Positions 33,217 to 41,924 of a DNA stretch of 64,000 nucleotides are shown piece after piece. Position 1 is the first letter of the stretch, and every line of letters begins with the position of its first letter. The translations under genes were made by a program, and so were the position numbers. The notes beneath the pieces are model-generated. The model worked only from the letters and a program-made list of their open reading frames with translations, was not told the origin of the DNA and ran no database searches. The DNA is from Streptomyces sp. CB01635 (lineage in GTDB: Bacteria; Actinomycetota; Actinomycetes; Streptomycetales; Streptomycetaceae): NCBI RefSeq assembly GCF_002803065.1, contig NZ_NNBL01000002.1, forward strand, positions 731,445 to 795,444, written 5' to 3'.

Positions 33217-34623
33217 GTGCGCGTGCGTAACCAGGGGCGGAACCAGGGTCGTAGACGGGGTCACAGCCAGGGTCGTGGCCGGGGGACGGCCGCGCTGTTG
33301 TGCGCGGGGATGATGGCGGGTGCGGCGGTGCTCGGCGGGACCGTCCCTGCGGGGGCGGCGCAGGGGAACGTCCTCGGTACCGCCGCCCAACAGGAGGACA
33401 TCCAGGCGCAGTTGGCGGCCATCCCCGGCATGACGGTCGTCTCGGTGACCGACAAGGAGGGCTACCCCTTCTATACGCTCACGTACGCGCAGCCGGTCGA
33501 CCACCGCAACCCCAAGGCCGGCACGTTCACCCAGCGCCTCACGCTCTGGCACAAGGCGGCCGCCAAGCCCACCGTCTTCTACACCGGCGGCTACACCCTC
33601 TCCTCCAGCACGCGCGAGATCACCAAGCTGCTCGACGCCAACCAGGTCTCCATCGAACACCGCTACTTCGCAGAGTCCCGCCCCAAGGGCGCGGCAGGTG
33701 ACGACTGGTCCAAGCTCACGGTCTGGCAGGAGTCCAGCGACGAGCACCGCATCACGCAGGCCCTGCGCACCATCGAGAAGGGCAAGTGGCTCGCCACGGG
33801 CGGCAGCAAGGGCGGCATGACCGCGACCTTCCACGAGCGCTTCTACCCGCAGGACCTCGACGCCGTCGTCGCGTTCGTCGCTCCGAACGACGCGAACAAC
33901 AACGACGACAGCGGCTACGAGGACTTCTTCAAGACCGTCGGCACGCCCGAGTGCCGCGCCGCCCTGAACGCCGTGCAGCGCGAGATGCTGGTGCGCCGCG
34001 ACGCCCTCGTCCCGAAGTTCGAGGCCGATGCGGCGGCGGCCGGTGACACGTTCGAGGAAACCCTCGGAACCACCGACAGGGCCTACGAGTTCGCCGTGCT
34101 CGACCAGGTCTGGAACTTCTGGCAGAGCGGCACGATCGACGACTGCCCGACCGTGCCCGACGCCAAGAAGGCCACCGACGACGAGCTCTACACCTGGTCG
34201 AAGGGCCATGGCTTCAGCGTCTACCAGGACGAGACCCTGGGCACGAACGGCACCGGCCCCTACTACCGGCAGGCCGCCACCCAACTCGGCTGGGCCGACC
34301 TCAAGTTCAAGCACCTCAAGGACGTCCGCCACTACCCGGACATCTACCAGCCCAACTCGGTCCTGCCCGCCGCGATGCGCGGCACCTACGACGGCTCGGC
34401 GATCTCCGGCGTCGACAAGTGGGTGAAGACGCGTGGCGAGCGGATGATGTTCGTGTACGGGCAGAACGACCCGTGGAGCGCCGAGAAGTTCACCCCGAGC
34501 AAGCACGACTCGTACCGCTACGTCGTGCCCGGCTCCAACCACGGCGCGGCCATCGCCAAGCTGCCCGCGGACGAGCAGACCAAGGCCGTCGCCACGATCA
34601 AGCGCTGGGCCGGCGTGCAGTAG
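33217..34623 (+). CDS. Secreted S37-family (PS-10 type) tripeptidyl/prolyl aminopeptidase
   Basis: A 468-residue secreted peptidase. A basic, Arg/Gly-rich N-region of about 23 residues precedes the signal core and a GAA-type cleavage near 48. The alpha/beta hydrolase part shows TFTQRLTLWHKAAAKPTVFYTGGY, SIEHRYFAESRP and the nucleophile motif ATGGSKGGM with Ser197. The C-terminal region has FVYGQNDPWS (acid) and YVVPGSNHGAAI (His). This is the PS-10/S37 arrangement of Streptomyces tri/tetrapeptidyl aminopeptidases. GTG start after GGAGG. The last 26 bases overlap the convergent MFS gene. Confidence 0.9.
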   Translation: MRVRNQGRNQGRRRGHSQGRGRGTAALLCAGMMAGAAVLGGTVPAGAAQGNVLGTAAQQEDIQAQLAAIPGMTVVSVTDKEGYPFYTLTYAQPVDHRNPKAGTFTQRLTLWHKAAAKPTVFYTGGYTLSSSTREITKLLDANQVSIEHRYFAESRPKGAAGDDWSKLTVWQESSDEHRITQALRTIEKGKWLATGGSKGGMTATFHERFYPQDLDAVVAFVAPNDANNNDDSGYEDFFKTVGTPECRAALNAVQREMLVRRDALVPKFEADAAAAGDTFEETLGTTDRAYEFAVLDQVWNFWQSGTIDDCPTVPDAKKATDDELYTWSKGHGFSVYQDETLGTNGTGPYYRQAATQLGWADLKFKHLKDVRHYPDIYQPNSVLPAAMRGTYDGSAISGVDKWVKTRGERMMFVYGQNDPWSAEKFTPSKHDSYRYVVPGSNHGAAIAKLPADEQTKAVATIKRWAGVQ

Positions 34624-35776
34624 CGCACGCGAGCACGAGTCCGGCCGCGCCGAGCAGCGGCAGCAGGACGCGGTGGTCCACGACCGCGATGAGGCCCGCG
34701 CCCATCGCGAGGGCCACCGCGTTCGGCGCGAACATCAGTGTGTTCGCGGTCGCCACCGCGCGGCCGACGAGCGCGTCCGGGGTCTCGCGCTGGACCGCGG
34801 TGAGCGCCGCGATCAGGACGCACGGCAGGCCCATGCCGATCGCCGCGCTGCACCCGAGTGCCACGGCGTCGTACGGGAGCGCGCGCAGGCCCGCGCCCGC
34901 CGCGAACAGGGCGATCCCCGCCGCCGAGAACCGGCGCTCGCCGAGCCGCCGCAGCAGCCCTCCCGCGGCGAGCCCGGCCACGACCGAACCGGCGCCCTGC
35001 ACGGCGGACAAGACCCCCGCGTACGAGGGGGAGCGGCCGAGGCCGCCGTCGACGACCGCGTAGAGCGCGGCGCCGTTCAGGCCCGCCAGCAGCATGGTGG
35101 CCGCGGCGGCCAGGACGAGGGGGCGCAGCCGCTCCTGCCGCCACAGCGCGCGTACGCCCTCCGCGGTGCGGGCCCGCACGCCCGTGGTCCGGCGTGCGGG
35201 CGCGGGCTCCCGGATCCGGAGCCGCGCGTAGAGCCCGGCCGCGGCGGCGAAGGTCGCGGCGTCGAGCAGGGCCACGCCCCCGCCTCCGCACACTGCGAAG
35301 AGGCCCGCGCCTGCGAGCGGGGCGACCAGCTTCATGCCCTCGTTGGCCGTCATCCGCAGCCCGTTGAAGTCACCGAGCGCGTCCTTGCCGACGACAGCAG
35401 GTACGAGGGCGGCCTCGGCCGCGTCGGTGACGACCCCGCATGTCCCGTACGCGAAGAGGACCGCGAACAGGATCCACAGCCGGCCCGCCGAGTCGACGGC
35501 CGGCAGCGACAGGAGCAGCAGGCCGAGGCCCAGGTTCGCGGCGACGAGGAGGGGCCGTCGCCGGGTGCGGTCGGCGACCGTGCCGAGCAGGGGCCCGGCG
35601 AGCGTGGGCGCCCACAGCGCGAAGGCGCACAGCGCGGCGAGGCTGTCCGAGCCGGTCAGGTCCTTCACCCAGATCCCGGCGGCCAGCCACATGGCGGAGG
35701 TACCGAACCCGGACACGACGATGCCGGCCAGGAGGAGCCGGGAACCGCCCCGTGTGGCGGTAGAAGTGAACGTCAT
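34598..35776 (-). CDS. MFS transporter
   Basis: A 392-residue major facilitator with twelve predicted spans. The loop 2-3 motif is LLGTVADRTRRRPLLVAANLG (about 64-84). A second half begins after the Arg-rich central loop (APARRTTGVRARTAEGVRALW). The text resembles DHA3-like exporters (enterobactin- or macrolide-type). The substrate is unknown. Its C-terminal coding end (ACATARRPSA) overlaps the end of the S37 peptidase gene on the other strand by 26 bp. No ribosome site is visible before the ATG at 35776. Confidence 0.88.
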   Translation of the reverse strand: MTFTSTATRGGSRLLLAGIVVSGFGTSAMWLAAGIWVKDLTGSDSLAALCAFALWAPTLAGPLLGTVADRTRRRPLLVAANLGLGLLLLSLPAVDSAGRLWILFAVLFAYGTCGVVTDAAEAALVPAVVGKDALGDFNGLRMTANEGMKLVAPLAGAGLFAVCGGGGVALLDAATFAAAAGLYARLRIREPAPARRTTGVRARTAEGVRALWRQERLRPLVLAAAATMLLAGLNGAALYAVVDGGLGRSPSYAGVLSAVQGAGSVVAGLAAGGLLRRLGERRFSAAGIALFAAGAGLRALPYDAVALGCSAAIGMGLPCVLIAALTAVQRETPDALVGRAVATANTLMFAPNAVALAMGAGLIAVVDHRVLLPLLGAAGLVLACATARRPSA

Positions 35777-35931
35777 GCCAGGTCATCGTGGTGCTAAGGC
35801 CCCCGGCGGGGGATCGGGCGGATGCCCTAGGCGGACGCGCCGATGACTTTCGGGCGGAGCCGGGGTCTACAGGTGAGTACGCAATGCGAGTCCTGGATTT
35901 GTGAGTCCTGAGAACGAGCAAGGAGCCCGAC

Positions 35932-36540
35932 ATGCCCGACGCGATCGACCAGACGGCGCAGCAGATGGTGGACTTCGGCCCGCAGACGCGGCTCGTGGCG
36001 CGCCTCGCGGACGGAGTGGGCGAGGGCCGGCTGAACCTGGCGACCCCGTGCCCGGAGTACTCGGTGCGCAACCTGCTCGGGCACATCCTCGGGCTGACTG
36101 TCGCCTTCGGCGACGCCGCCCGCAAGAACCTGGGCCCGACGACGGACACGAACCCGACGGCGTCCCTGCCCGACATCACGGACGGCTGGCGCGAGGCGCT
36201 GGCCAAGGCGCTCGACGAACTCGCGGAGGCCTGGCGCGACCCGGAGGCCTGGCAGGGGATGACCCGCGCGGGCGGCGTCGACCTGCCCGCCGGGGTGGCG
36301 GGCCTCGTCGCCCTGGACGAACTCGTCGTGCACGGCTGGGACCTGGCGAGGGCCACGGGCCAGGAGTACGACCCCGAGGAGGCTGCCCTGGGAGCGGCCC
36401 ACGCGTTCCTCGCGCAGTCCACGGGTCCGGACCGCCCGCCCATCTTCGGCCCCGTGGTCCCCGTCCCGGACGAGGCACCACTCCTGGACCGGGTCGTGGG
36501 GCTGAGCGGCCGCGAACCGCAGTGGAGGCCCGCCCCCTGA
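35932..36540 (+). CDS. TIGR03086-type DinB/maleylpyruvate isomerase-like metal-binding protein
   Basis: A 202-residue protein of the mycothiol-dependent maleylpyruvate isomerase N-domain/DinB superfamily. A four-helix bundle contains three metal ligands typical of the fold: the His in NLLGHILGLTVAF (about 51) and the HGWDLARATG motif (about 134-143). LATPCPEYSVRNLLGH is the usual signature after helix 1. Members use mycothiol as cofactor or are of unknown role. AAGGAG stands 7 nt before the ATG. GAGTCCTG is repeated at 35888-35895 and 35903-35910 just upstream. Confidence 0.85.
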   Translation: MPDAIDQTAQQMVDFGPQTRLVARLADGVGEGRLNLATPCPEYSVRNLLGHILGLTVAFGDAARKNLGPTTDTNPTASLPDITDGWREALAKALDELAEAWRDPEAWQGMTRAGGVDLPAGVAGLVALDELVVHGWDLARATGQEYDPEEAALGAAHAFLAQSTGPDRPPIFGPVVPVPDEAPLLDRVVGLSGREPQWRPAP

Positions 36541-36580
36541 AACCCGTCCACCCACTCGGCGCGCACCGTAGGGTGCCGGG

Positions 36581-37351
36581 ATGGCGCTCACCCTCACCGT
36601 CCTCGGCACCGCATCGCCCCACCCGCGGCCCGGACACCCCTGCTCCGGATACCTCCTGACGGCAGGAGACGTACGGGTCTGGGTGGACGCGGGCCCCGGC
36701 ACGTTCGCCGAACTTCAGCGGCACGCCACCCCGGAGGCGCTGACCGCCGTCTGGATCTCGCACCTGCACTCCGACCACTGGGCCGACCTCATCGCGGCGG
36801 CGGCCGGCATCGGTGACGGCGGCCTCACCGTGCCCGTACCCCTGCCGGTCCACGCCCCTGCGGGTTGCGCGCGGAGGCTGGCCGGGTTCTTCGGAAGCGA
36901 CGACCCGTCGCAGGTCGCGGAGGTCTTCGACTTCCGCGACCTGGGCGACGGACACCGGGCAGACCTGGGCGGCGGCCTGATCCTGGAGAGCAGACGTGTG
37001 GCGCACGGGGGATTGGAGGCGTACGGACTGCGCGTCGAGTACGAGGGTGTGGTCTTCGCGTACTCCGGGGACACCGGACCCTGCCCCGAGCTGACCGAAC
37101 TCGCCGCCGGAGCCGACCTGTTCCTGTGCGAGGCCGACATCGACCGGCGGCGGGACGGTGAGCCGGTCCATCTGACCCCGGAGGACGCGGGGGCCGTCGC
37201 GAGGGCGGCGGGCGTCGGGGAGCTGGTGATCACCCATGTCGGCCCCACGCTCACCGCCGAGGCGGCGACGGCCCGCGCGGGGGCTGTCTTCGGCGGCCGG
37301 ACGTCGCAGGCCCGCGAGGGAGACGTTCTCCGCCTCCGTCGGAAGCGCTGA
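36581..37351 (+). CDS. MBL-fold metallo-hydrolase (RNase Z/AHL-lactonase-like)
   Basis: A 256-residue metallo-beta-lactamase-fold enzyme. VLGTASPHPRPGHPCSGYLLTAG at the start, VDAGPGTF, the two-metal site ISHLHSDHWADLI (about 60-72), FAYSGDTGPCPEL with the bridging Asp, and ITHVGPTL as the last His site are all in place. It resembles the RNase Z-like group of single-domain hydrolases and has no exosite arm. The reaction is unknown. Only 40 nt separate it from the DinB-like gene, so a shared transcript is plausible. Confidence 0.9.
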   Translation: MALTLTVLGTASPHPRPGHPCSGYLLTAGDVRVWVDAGPGTFAELQRHATPEALTAVWISHLHSDHWADLIAAAAGIGDGGLTVPVPLPVHAPAGCARRLAGFFGSDDPSQVAEVFDFRDLGDGHRADLGGGLILESRRVAHGGLEAYGLRVEYEGVVFAYSGDTGPCPELTELAAGADLFLCEADIDRRRDGEPVHLTPEDAGAVARAAGVGELVITHVGPTLTAEAATARAGAVFGGRTSQAREGDVLRLRRKR

Positions 37352-37379
37352 CCCATCACCTGTGCGCTGGAGGGCAGCC

Positions 37380-37613
37380 ATGAGCGCGCCCAGGAAACGG
37401 AGACGGCCGGGTGTGCCGAAAATGGCCGGGGACGCGTCGAGACGGCTGATGGCCGTCCAGGCACTGGGCGCCCCGCCCGCACATCGGCAGGACCGTTCGT
37501 GCCCGCACGGCACCGAGGAGCAGCGGAACCGCAGGGCTGGATTCCTATGGATCGCGTATCGATCGGATAAAGCACCTGTCGCCGCTCGTGTGATGCGCGT
37601 AGACAAGCGGTGA
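37380..37613 (+). CDS. Small basic protein, weak prediction
   Basis: A 77-codon frame with ATG at 37380, 5 nt after GGAGGG (37369-37374), 28 nt downstream of the MBL gene. The product is very basic (MSAPRKRRRPGVPKMAGDASRRL at the start, CPHGTEEQRNRRAGF in the middle, VMRVDKR at the end). GC bias at third positions is normal in the first half and drops in the second half, which weakens the case. No family is recognised. It may be a real small gene or only an open frame in a 350-bp gap before the acid phosphatase. Confidence 0.35.
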   Translation: MSAPRKRRRPGVPKMAGDASRRLMAVQALGAPPAHRQDRSCPHGTEEQRNRRAGFLWIAYRSDKAPVAARVMRVDKR

Positions 37614-37703
37614 CCTGGCGCGAACGATCACGCGACGCGATGTGCGCGCCGGGTCTCCTTCCGACCCGACGGCCGCTGCAGGCCAGATCCGGAGACACCA
37701 TTC

Positions 37704-38498
37704 ATGCGGAAGTCCATCAGAGTCGCGGGGATCGCCGCGGCGTGCGCCCTCGCGGGCGGTGCCGTCTACGGTACGGGCGCGGCGAGTGCCGGCGGCGCGT
37801 CGGCGAGCACCACCGCCGAGCCCCACAACATCGGTCTCCTCACCACCGAGATCACCTCGTACTACGGTGCCACGCAGGACAGCGCCGGCGTGTGGCAGGC
37901 CTCGGCCGACAGTCAGTACGCCAAGGACCTGGCGCGCATCGAGGCGGGTGCGAAGAGGCAGATCGCCAAGGCCGCCAAGCAGCACCACGGAAAAGGTGAC
38001 AAGCCCGCCGTCGTCTTCGACATCGACGACACTCTTCTCCTCAGCCTCGACTACGAGAAGAAGACCAACTACGTCTACAACGACGCCAGTTGGAAGGAGT
38101 ACGTGGCAAAGGCGGACCGACCGGCCGTCTTCGGTACGCCCGGTCTCATCGACTACGCGCAGTCCAAGGGTGTCGAGGTCTTCTACAACTCCGGTCTGGG
38201 CGAGACGCAGCGCGCCGCCGCCGTCGAGAACCTGAAGAAGGTCGGCATCGACGTCAACCTCGACGCCGACCATGTCTTCCTCAAGGACAAGACCAACCCG
38301 CCCGCCTACCTCAGCGGTTGCGCCACCGCGAGCGCCTGGAACTGCACCACCGTGCAGTACAAGTCCGGCACCCGCAAGCACATCGAGTCCCTCGGCTACG
38401 ACATCGTCGGCAACTTCGGCGACCAGTACTCCGACCTCGAGGGCGGCTACGCCGACAAGACGTACAAGTTCCCGAACCCGACGTACTACGTCAGCTAG
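37704..38498 (+). CDS. Secreted HAD-type acid phosphatase (class III/IIIB)
   Basis: A 264-residue exported phosphatase. A Sec signal peptide (MRKSIRVAGIAAACALAGGAVYG...) is cleaved around residue 30. The HAD nucleophile is Asp106 in VVFDIDDTLL (103-112); the second motif is VFYNSGLGE, and the last acidic motif is IVGNFGDQYSDLEGG. LSLDYEKKTNYVYNDASW and CATASAWNC are typical of plant/bacterial acid-phosphatase class B-like members (PF03767). It hydrolyses phosphomonoesters outside the cell with magnesium. GGAG stands upstream of the ATG. With PhoX at 16697 it gives the strain two secreted phosphatases in this window. Confidence 0.92.
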   Translation: MRKSIRVAGIAAACALAGGAVYGTGAASAGGASASTTAEPHNIGLLTTEITSYYGATQDSAGVWQASADSQYAKDLARIEAGAKRQIAKAAKQHHGKGDKPAVVFDIDDTLLLSLDYEKKTNYVYNDASWKEYVAKADRPAVFGTPGLIDYAQSKGVEVFYNSGLGETQRAAAVENLKKVGIDVNLDADHVFLKDKTNPPAYLSGCATASAWNCTTVQYKSGTRKHIESLGYDIVGNFGDQYSDLEGGYADKTYKFPNPTYYVS

Positions 38499-38520
38499 TC
38501 GCACGGCCGCGAGCGTCGGC

Positions 38521-38546
38521 GTGCACCGGGTCGGCTACCGGTGCGC
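38521..38546. terminator. Hairpin terminator after acid phosphatase
   Basis: GCACCGG (38523-38529) and CCGGTGC (38538-38544), extended by two weaker pairs, enclose an 8-nt loop 23 nt after the stop. Confidence 0.65.
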
Positions 38547-38601
38547 GCCGCTGCCGCAGGTCCGCAGCCGTCGGTTGTACTCCGCCCGCGATCTGCGGCA
38601 G

Positions 38602-39354
38602 CTACGCGGAGGGGACCCTCTGCCAGAAGTGGTCCACGATGTCGTCGAGATAGCGCTGGCCCGGCTCGCCCGAGGCGATCGAACCGCCCGCCCGGCTCAG
38701 CGTCGCCGCCATCAGGGTCTGGTATTCCTGGTGCATTTCGCGCAACGCGCCGTCGAGGTCACGGCGTTCCATCGAGAGCAGCTTGGCGATCGCGCGGACG
38801 TGTGCCTGCCAGCGGGTACCGACGGCGTCCCGCAGCAGCTGCGCCAAGTCGTCCTCGCGGCCCGTGATGGAGATCAGGTCCCGTGGGGCCAGGGCGAGTA
38901 CGGAGGCGAGCGCCGCGGACTGGCGGTGGTTGCCACCCCACTGGCCGGTCGCCTCCATCTGCTGGTACGCGCCGACGTCGAGGCCGATGCCGCGGGCCAC
39001 GTCCTCGACGGCCAGACCGCGGGCGAGGCGATGCTCCCGCAAGGTGCGCGGGGCGCCGATGAGCTGGTGGGGCGCGCACCACAACGCGCCCGCCAGCGCG
39101 GTGAGTTCGGTCGAACTGGGCAGTGCGGTGCCGCGCTCCCACGCGGTGATGTGGTCCGGAGTGATGTGACTCATTCCGTACGACGCGCGCATGCCGTACG
39201 CAACGTGACCGGGAGCCATCCCGAGGTTCTCCCGGATGGTGCGCGCGGCTCTGGCGTTGAAGGGGGGTGTCGGATCCGCTGTCGGGTGACGATGCACCAG
39301 CACAGAGTAAGGAGTGTTCGCCTGGCCGGTTTTCGACCGTTCCGCAGCAATCAT
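38602..39354 (-). CDS. XRE-family helix-turn-helix regulator
   Basis: A 250-residue DNA-binding protein. The first HTH is at about 32-90 (FNARAARTIRENLGMAPGHVAYGMRASYGMSHITPDHITAWERGTALPSSTELTALAGAL), of the lambda-repressor/XRE type, and a second, weaker HTH-like stretch is at about 103-150 (TLREHRLARGLAVEDVARGIGLDVGAYQQME). The C-terminal 90 residues are helical (AIAKLLSMERRDLDGALREMHQEYQTLMAA). No effector site is seen. No ribosome site precedes the ATG at 39354. The target is unknown; the divergent neighbour is the NCS2 permease. Confidence 0.85.
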   Translation of the reverse strand: MIAAERSKTGQANTPYSVLVHRHPTADPTPPFNARAARTIRENLGMAPGHVAYGMRASYGMSHITPDHITAWERGTALPSSTELTALAGALWCAPHQLIGAPRTLREHRLARGLAVEDVARGIGLDVGAYQQMEATGQWGGNHRQSAALASVLALAPRDLISITGREDDLAQLLRDAVGTRWQAHVRAIAKLLSMERRDLDGALREMHQEYQTLMAATLSRAGGSIASGEPGQRYLDDIVDHFWQRVPSA

Positions 39355-39684
39355 GACTTAGACGGACAGTGGAATCGAGATTTCGTAGGAACCGACAGGA
39401 GGTGGAGTCGGACGCGGAGGCAGTTCGGGGATCGTATGGAGCTCTTGGGACTGAATGTGATGTTCCGTTATCGGCAAATAGCCTGAACAAGTGCCCTCTG
39501 GGCGGGAATTCGGTTCCCGTGAGCGCACGTATGATCCGGTCTCGCCCGTGTGCGCTTTCGTCCATGGCTCACACGGTGCGGTGATAGGTGAATCCCACGA
39601 GAGAGCTGTCCCTGGCGTGCGGTACGGCACGCCGGGATCCCTGGATCTCTGGATCCTCAGATCGCTGTAGAGCCTGGAGAAGTC
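39355..39684. other. 330-bp divergent intergenic region with an 8-nt tandem repeat
   Basis: Four 8-nt units GGATCCCT, GGATCTCT, GGATCCTC, AGATCGCT run from 39635 to 39666, just upstream of the GGAG ribosome site of the NCS2 permease. A GGCGTGC/GCACGCC inverted repeat (39614-39620, 39627-39633) precedes them. The rest (39360-39600) is less GC-rich than the genes and presumably holds both promoters. No coding potential was found, and no purine riboswitch core was recognised. Confidence 0.6.
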
Positions 39685-41139
39685 ATGCAGACCAACGCGA
39701 CCGGCCCGGTGAACTCCACCACCGCGCCCCCCGCGGGATCGGGCAGTGCCATCGACCGCTACTTCCGTATATCGGAGCGCGGTTCTACGTACGGCAGGGA
39801 GATACGCGGCGGATTCGCCACGTTCTTCACCATGGCGTACATCCTCGTCCTCAATCCGATCATCCTCGGCAGTACCAAGGACAAGTTCGGCGATCAGCTC
39901 GATCCGGTCCAACTCGTCACCGCCACGGCTCTCGTGGCCGCGGTGATGACCGTGATCATGGGCGTCGGCGGCAATCTGCCGCTCGCCCTCGCGGCGGGCC
40001 TCGGGCTCAACGCTGTCGTCGCCTTCCAGCTCGCGCCCCAGATGGCCTGGGACGACGCGATGGGGCTCATCGTGCTCGAGGGCCTGCTGATCTGCGTCCT
40101 GGTCCTGACGGGCCTGCGCGAGGCGGTCATGCACGCCATTCCGCAGCCGCTCAAGCAGGCCATCAGCGTAGGTATCGGCCTGTTCATCGCCTTCATCGGT
40201 TTCGTCGACTCCGGCTTCGTCACCCGCATTCCGGACGTCGCGAACACCACCGTGCCGGTGCAGCTCGGCACCGGCACCCTGACCGGCTGGCCCATGCTCG
40301 TGTTCTGCGCCGGGGTGCTCCTGACGATCGTGCTGCTCGCCCGCAAGGTGAAGGGCGCCATCCTCATCAGCATCGTGGCGATGACGCTGGTCGCCATCGC
40401 GGTCAACGAGCTCGCCGACGTCAAGTCCTGGGGTCTCACCGTGCCCCAGGTGCCGGACAAGCTCGTCGCCTCGCCGGACTTCGGCCTCCTCGGTCACTTC
40501 GATCTGTTCGGTGCCTTCGGCCAGGTGGGCGCGCTCACGGTGGTGCTGTTCGTCTTCACTCTGATCCTTTCGGACTTCTTCGACACCATGGGCACCGTCG
40601 TCGGCATCACGGCCGAGGCCGGACTGCTCGACGAGCGCGGCCAGGTGCCGAACGTCGGCCGGGTGCTGTTCATCGACAGCGTGGCCGCCGTCGCGGGTGG
40701 CGCCGCCTCCGCCTCCTCGGCGACCACGTACGTCGAGTCGGCCGCGGGTGTCGGAGAGGGCGCGCGCACCGGCTTCGCGAACCTGGTCACCGGCGGCCTG
40801 TTCGCGCTCGCCCTGTTCCTCACCCCGGTCCTGACGATCGTGCCGATGCAGGCCGCGGCGCCCGCCCTCATCGCGGTCGGCTTCCTGATGATGACGCAGG
40901 TCAAGCACATCGACTGGGAGCGGTTCGAGATCGCCATCCCGGCGTTCCTGACCATCGCCGTCATGCCGTTCACGTACTCCATCACCAACGGCATCGGCGC
41001 GGGCTTCGTCTCGTACGTCGTCATCAAGGCGTCCCTCGGCAAGGCGCGTGAGGTGCACTGGCTGCTGTGGGGCGCGGCCGCGCTCTTCCTCGTGTACTTC
41101 GCGATCGACCCCGTGGAGCAGCTGCTCGGCGTGAAGTGA
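39685..41139 (+). CDS. NCS2-family purine (guanine/hypoxanthine, AzgA-like) permease
   Basis: A 484-residue nucleobase permease with about 13 spans. GREIRGGFATFFTMAYILVLNPIIL near the start is the AzgA-subfamily signature. Further marks are AAGLGLNAVVAF (substrate region, TM3), GIGLFIAFIGFVDSGFV, LSDFFDTMGTVVGITAEAGLLD (TM8 acidic motif) and SSATTYVESAAGVGEGARTGFANLVTG (TM10 Glu). It couples purine uptake to protons. GGAG stands 7 nt before the ATG. The protein of unknown function at 41170 follows by 30 nt on the same strand. Confidence 0.93.
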   Translation: MQTNATGPVNSTTAPPAGSGSAIDRYFRISERGSTYGREIRGGFATFFTMAYILVLNPIILGSTKDKFGDQLDPVQLVTATALVAAVMTVIMGVGGNLPLALAAGLGLNAVVAFQLAPQMAWDDAMGLIVLEGLLICVLVLTGLREAVMHAIPQPLKQAISVGIGLFIAFIGFVDSGFVTRIPDVANTTVPVQLGTGTLTGWPMLVFCAGVLLTIVLLARKVKGAILISIVAMTLVAIAVNELADVKSWGLTVPQVPDKLVASPDFGLLGHFDLFGAFGQVGALTVVLFVFTLILSDFFDTMGTVVGITAEAGLLDERGQVPNVGRVLFIDSVAAVAGGAASASSATTYVESAAGVGEGARTGFANLVTGGLFALALFLTPVLTIVPMQAAAPALIAVGFLMMTQVKHIDWERFEIAIPAFLTIAVMPFTYSITNGIGAGFVSYVVIKASLGKAREVHWLLWGAAALFLVYFAIDPVEQLLGVK

Positions 41140-41169
41140 CGCCGTAGGGCCGTGATCTAGGCTCGGGTC

Positions 41170-41871
41170 GTGACCGGCTATCTCGACCGCCTCGCGGAGC
41201 TGCTGCGCGAGGCGCACGGCCTTCCGCCGGACCGTGTCGCCGCCACGGTCGCCGATCTCGCGGCGTATCTGGCGCAGGCCGGGGGAGCGGACCCGCAGGA
41301 CGCGTTCGGTCCGGCCGAAGCGCTCGCCCGGCGCCTCGCCCCGTCCGGGACGTCCGCAGCCGACGAGCACTTGGAGACCTGGCGCTGGCTCGCCGACACG
41401 TATGCCGACGAGCACCTCCTGAACCGCTTCGGCGACGAGGGCTGGGAGGTCGAGCGGGTCGACCCGCTCGGCCGCTTCGTCAGCCACCGCGACCCGGAGC
41501 GGCCGCGGCGCTGGGAGTACCGGCGCGAGCTGATCACCGGGGGCGGCGAAGGCCTCGACGAACGGCTCGCGCCCGACGGCTGGGAGCCGTGCGGCGGCTG
41601 GGTCGTGTACGCGTGGTTCAAGCGTGAGAAGGCGGTCGGCGCCGGCCCGGAGCCCGCGCCGTCCGAACCGCCGCCGGTCCCGCGGCGCCCCACGTTCCCG
41701 GGGCTCCGGCGCGGCTACGTACTCAAGGGCGGCGCCCTGGCCCTCGTCGCCGCTGTCGTGGTGGCGGCGAGCACCGGCACAGGCTTCGGCGTCGGTCTCG
41801 CGGTGGGTCTGCTGGTGGGAGCGCTGGTGCCGCCGGTGACGGCCTGGGCGCTACGCGGCCGGAGCCGCTAG
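41170..41871 (+). CDS. Putative membrane-anchored protein of unknown function
   Basis: A 233-residue protein. The N-terminus (MTGYLDRLAELLREAHGLPPDRVAATVADLAAYLAQAGGADPQDAFGPAEALARRL) resembles the small helical HAAS-like unit of regulatory membrane proteins. A middle part (about 65-155) with FGDEGWEVERVDPLGRFVSHRDPE, RWEYRRELI and PDGWEPCGGWVVYAWFKRE follows, containing two similar GWE half-units. A Pro-rich linker then leads to two membrane spans at about 180-226. GTG start. No function can be assigned. Confidence 0.7.
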   Translation: MTGYLDRLAELLREAHGLPPDRVAATVADLAAYLAQAGGADPQDAFGPAEALARRLAPSGTSAADEHLETWRWLADTYADEHLLNRFGDEGWEVERVDPLGRFVSHRDPERPRRWEYRRELITGGGEGLDERLAPDGWEPCGGWVVYAWFKREKAVGAGPEPAPSEPPPVPRRPTFPGLRRGYVLKGGALALVAAVVVAASTGTGFGVGLAVGLLVGALVPPVTAWALRGRSR

Positions 41872-41880
41872 GGCCTTCAT

Positions 41881-41916
41881 GGCGAGGTGCCGGAACACCG
41901 GTTCCGGCACCTCGCC
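41881..41916. terminator. Bidirectional hairpin terminator
   Basis: Perfect 16-bp arms GGCGAGGTGCCGGAAC (41881-41896) and GTTCCGGCACCTCGCC (41901-41916) with loop ACCG, between convergent genes. Confidence 0.93.
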
Positions 41917-41924
41917 GAGCCCGT

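Noticed and set aside
39355..39684. Purine riboswitch before the NCS2 permease
   Set aside because: No conserved purine-aptamer loops were seen; only a short inverted repeat and an 8-nt tandem repeat are present.
39358..41487. A 709-codon minus-strand open frame opposite the NCS2 permease gene
   Set aside because: It is the antisense shadow of a clear permease gene; its product is low-complexity Glu/Asp/His/Arg text without family motifs, as usual opposite high-GC genes.
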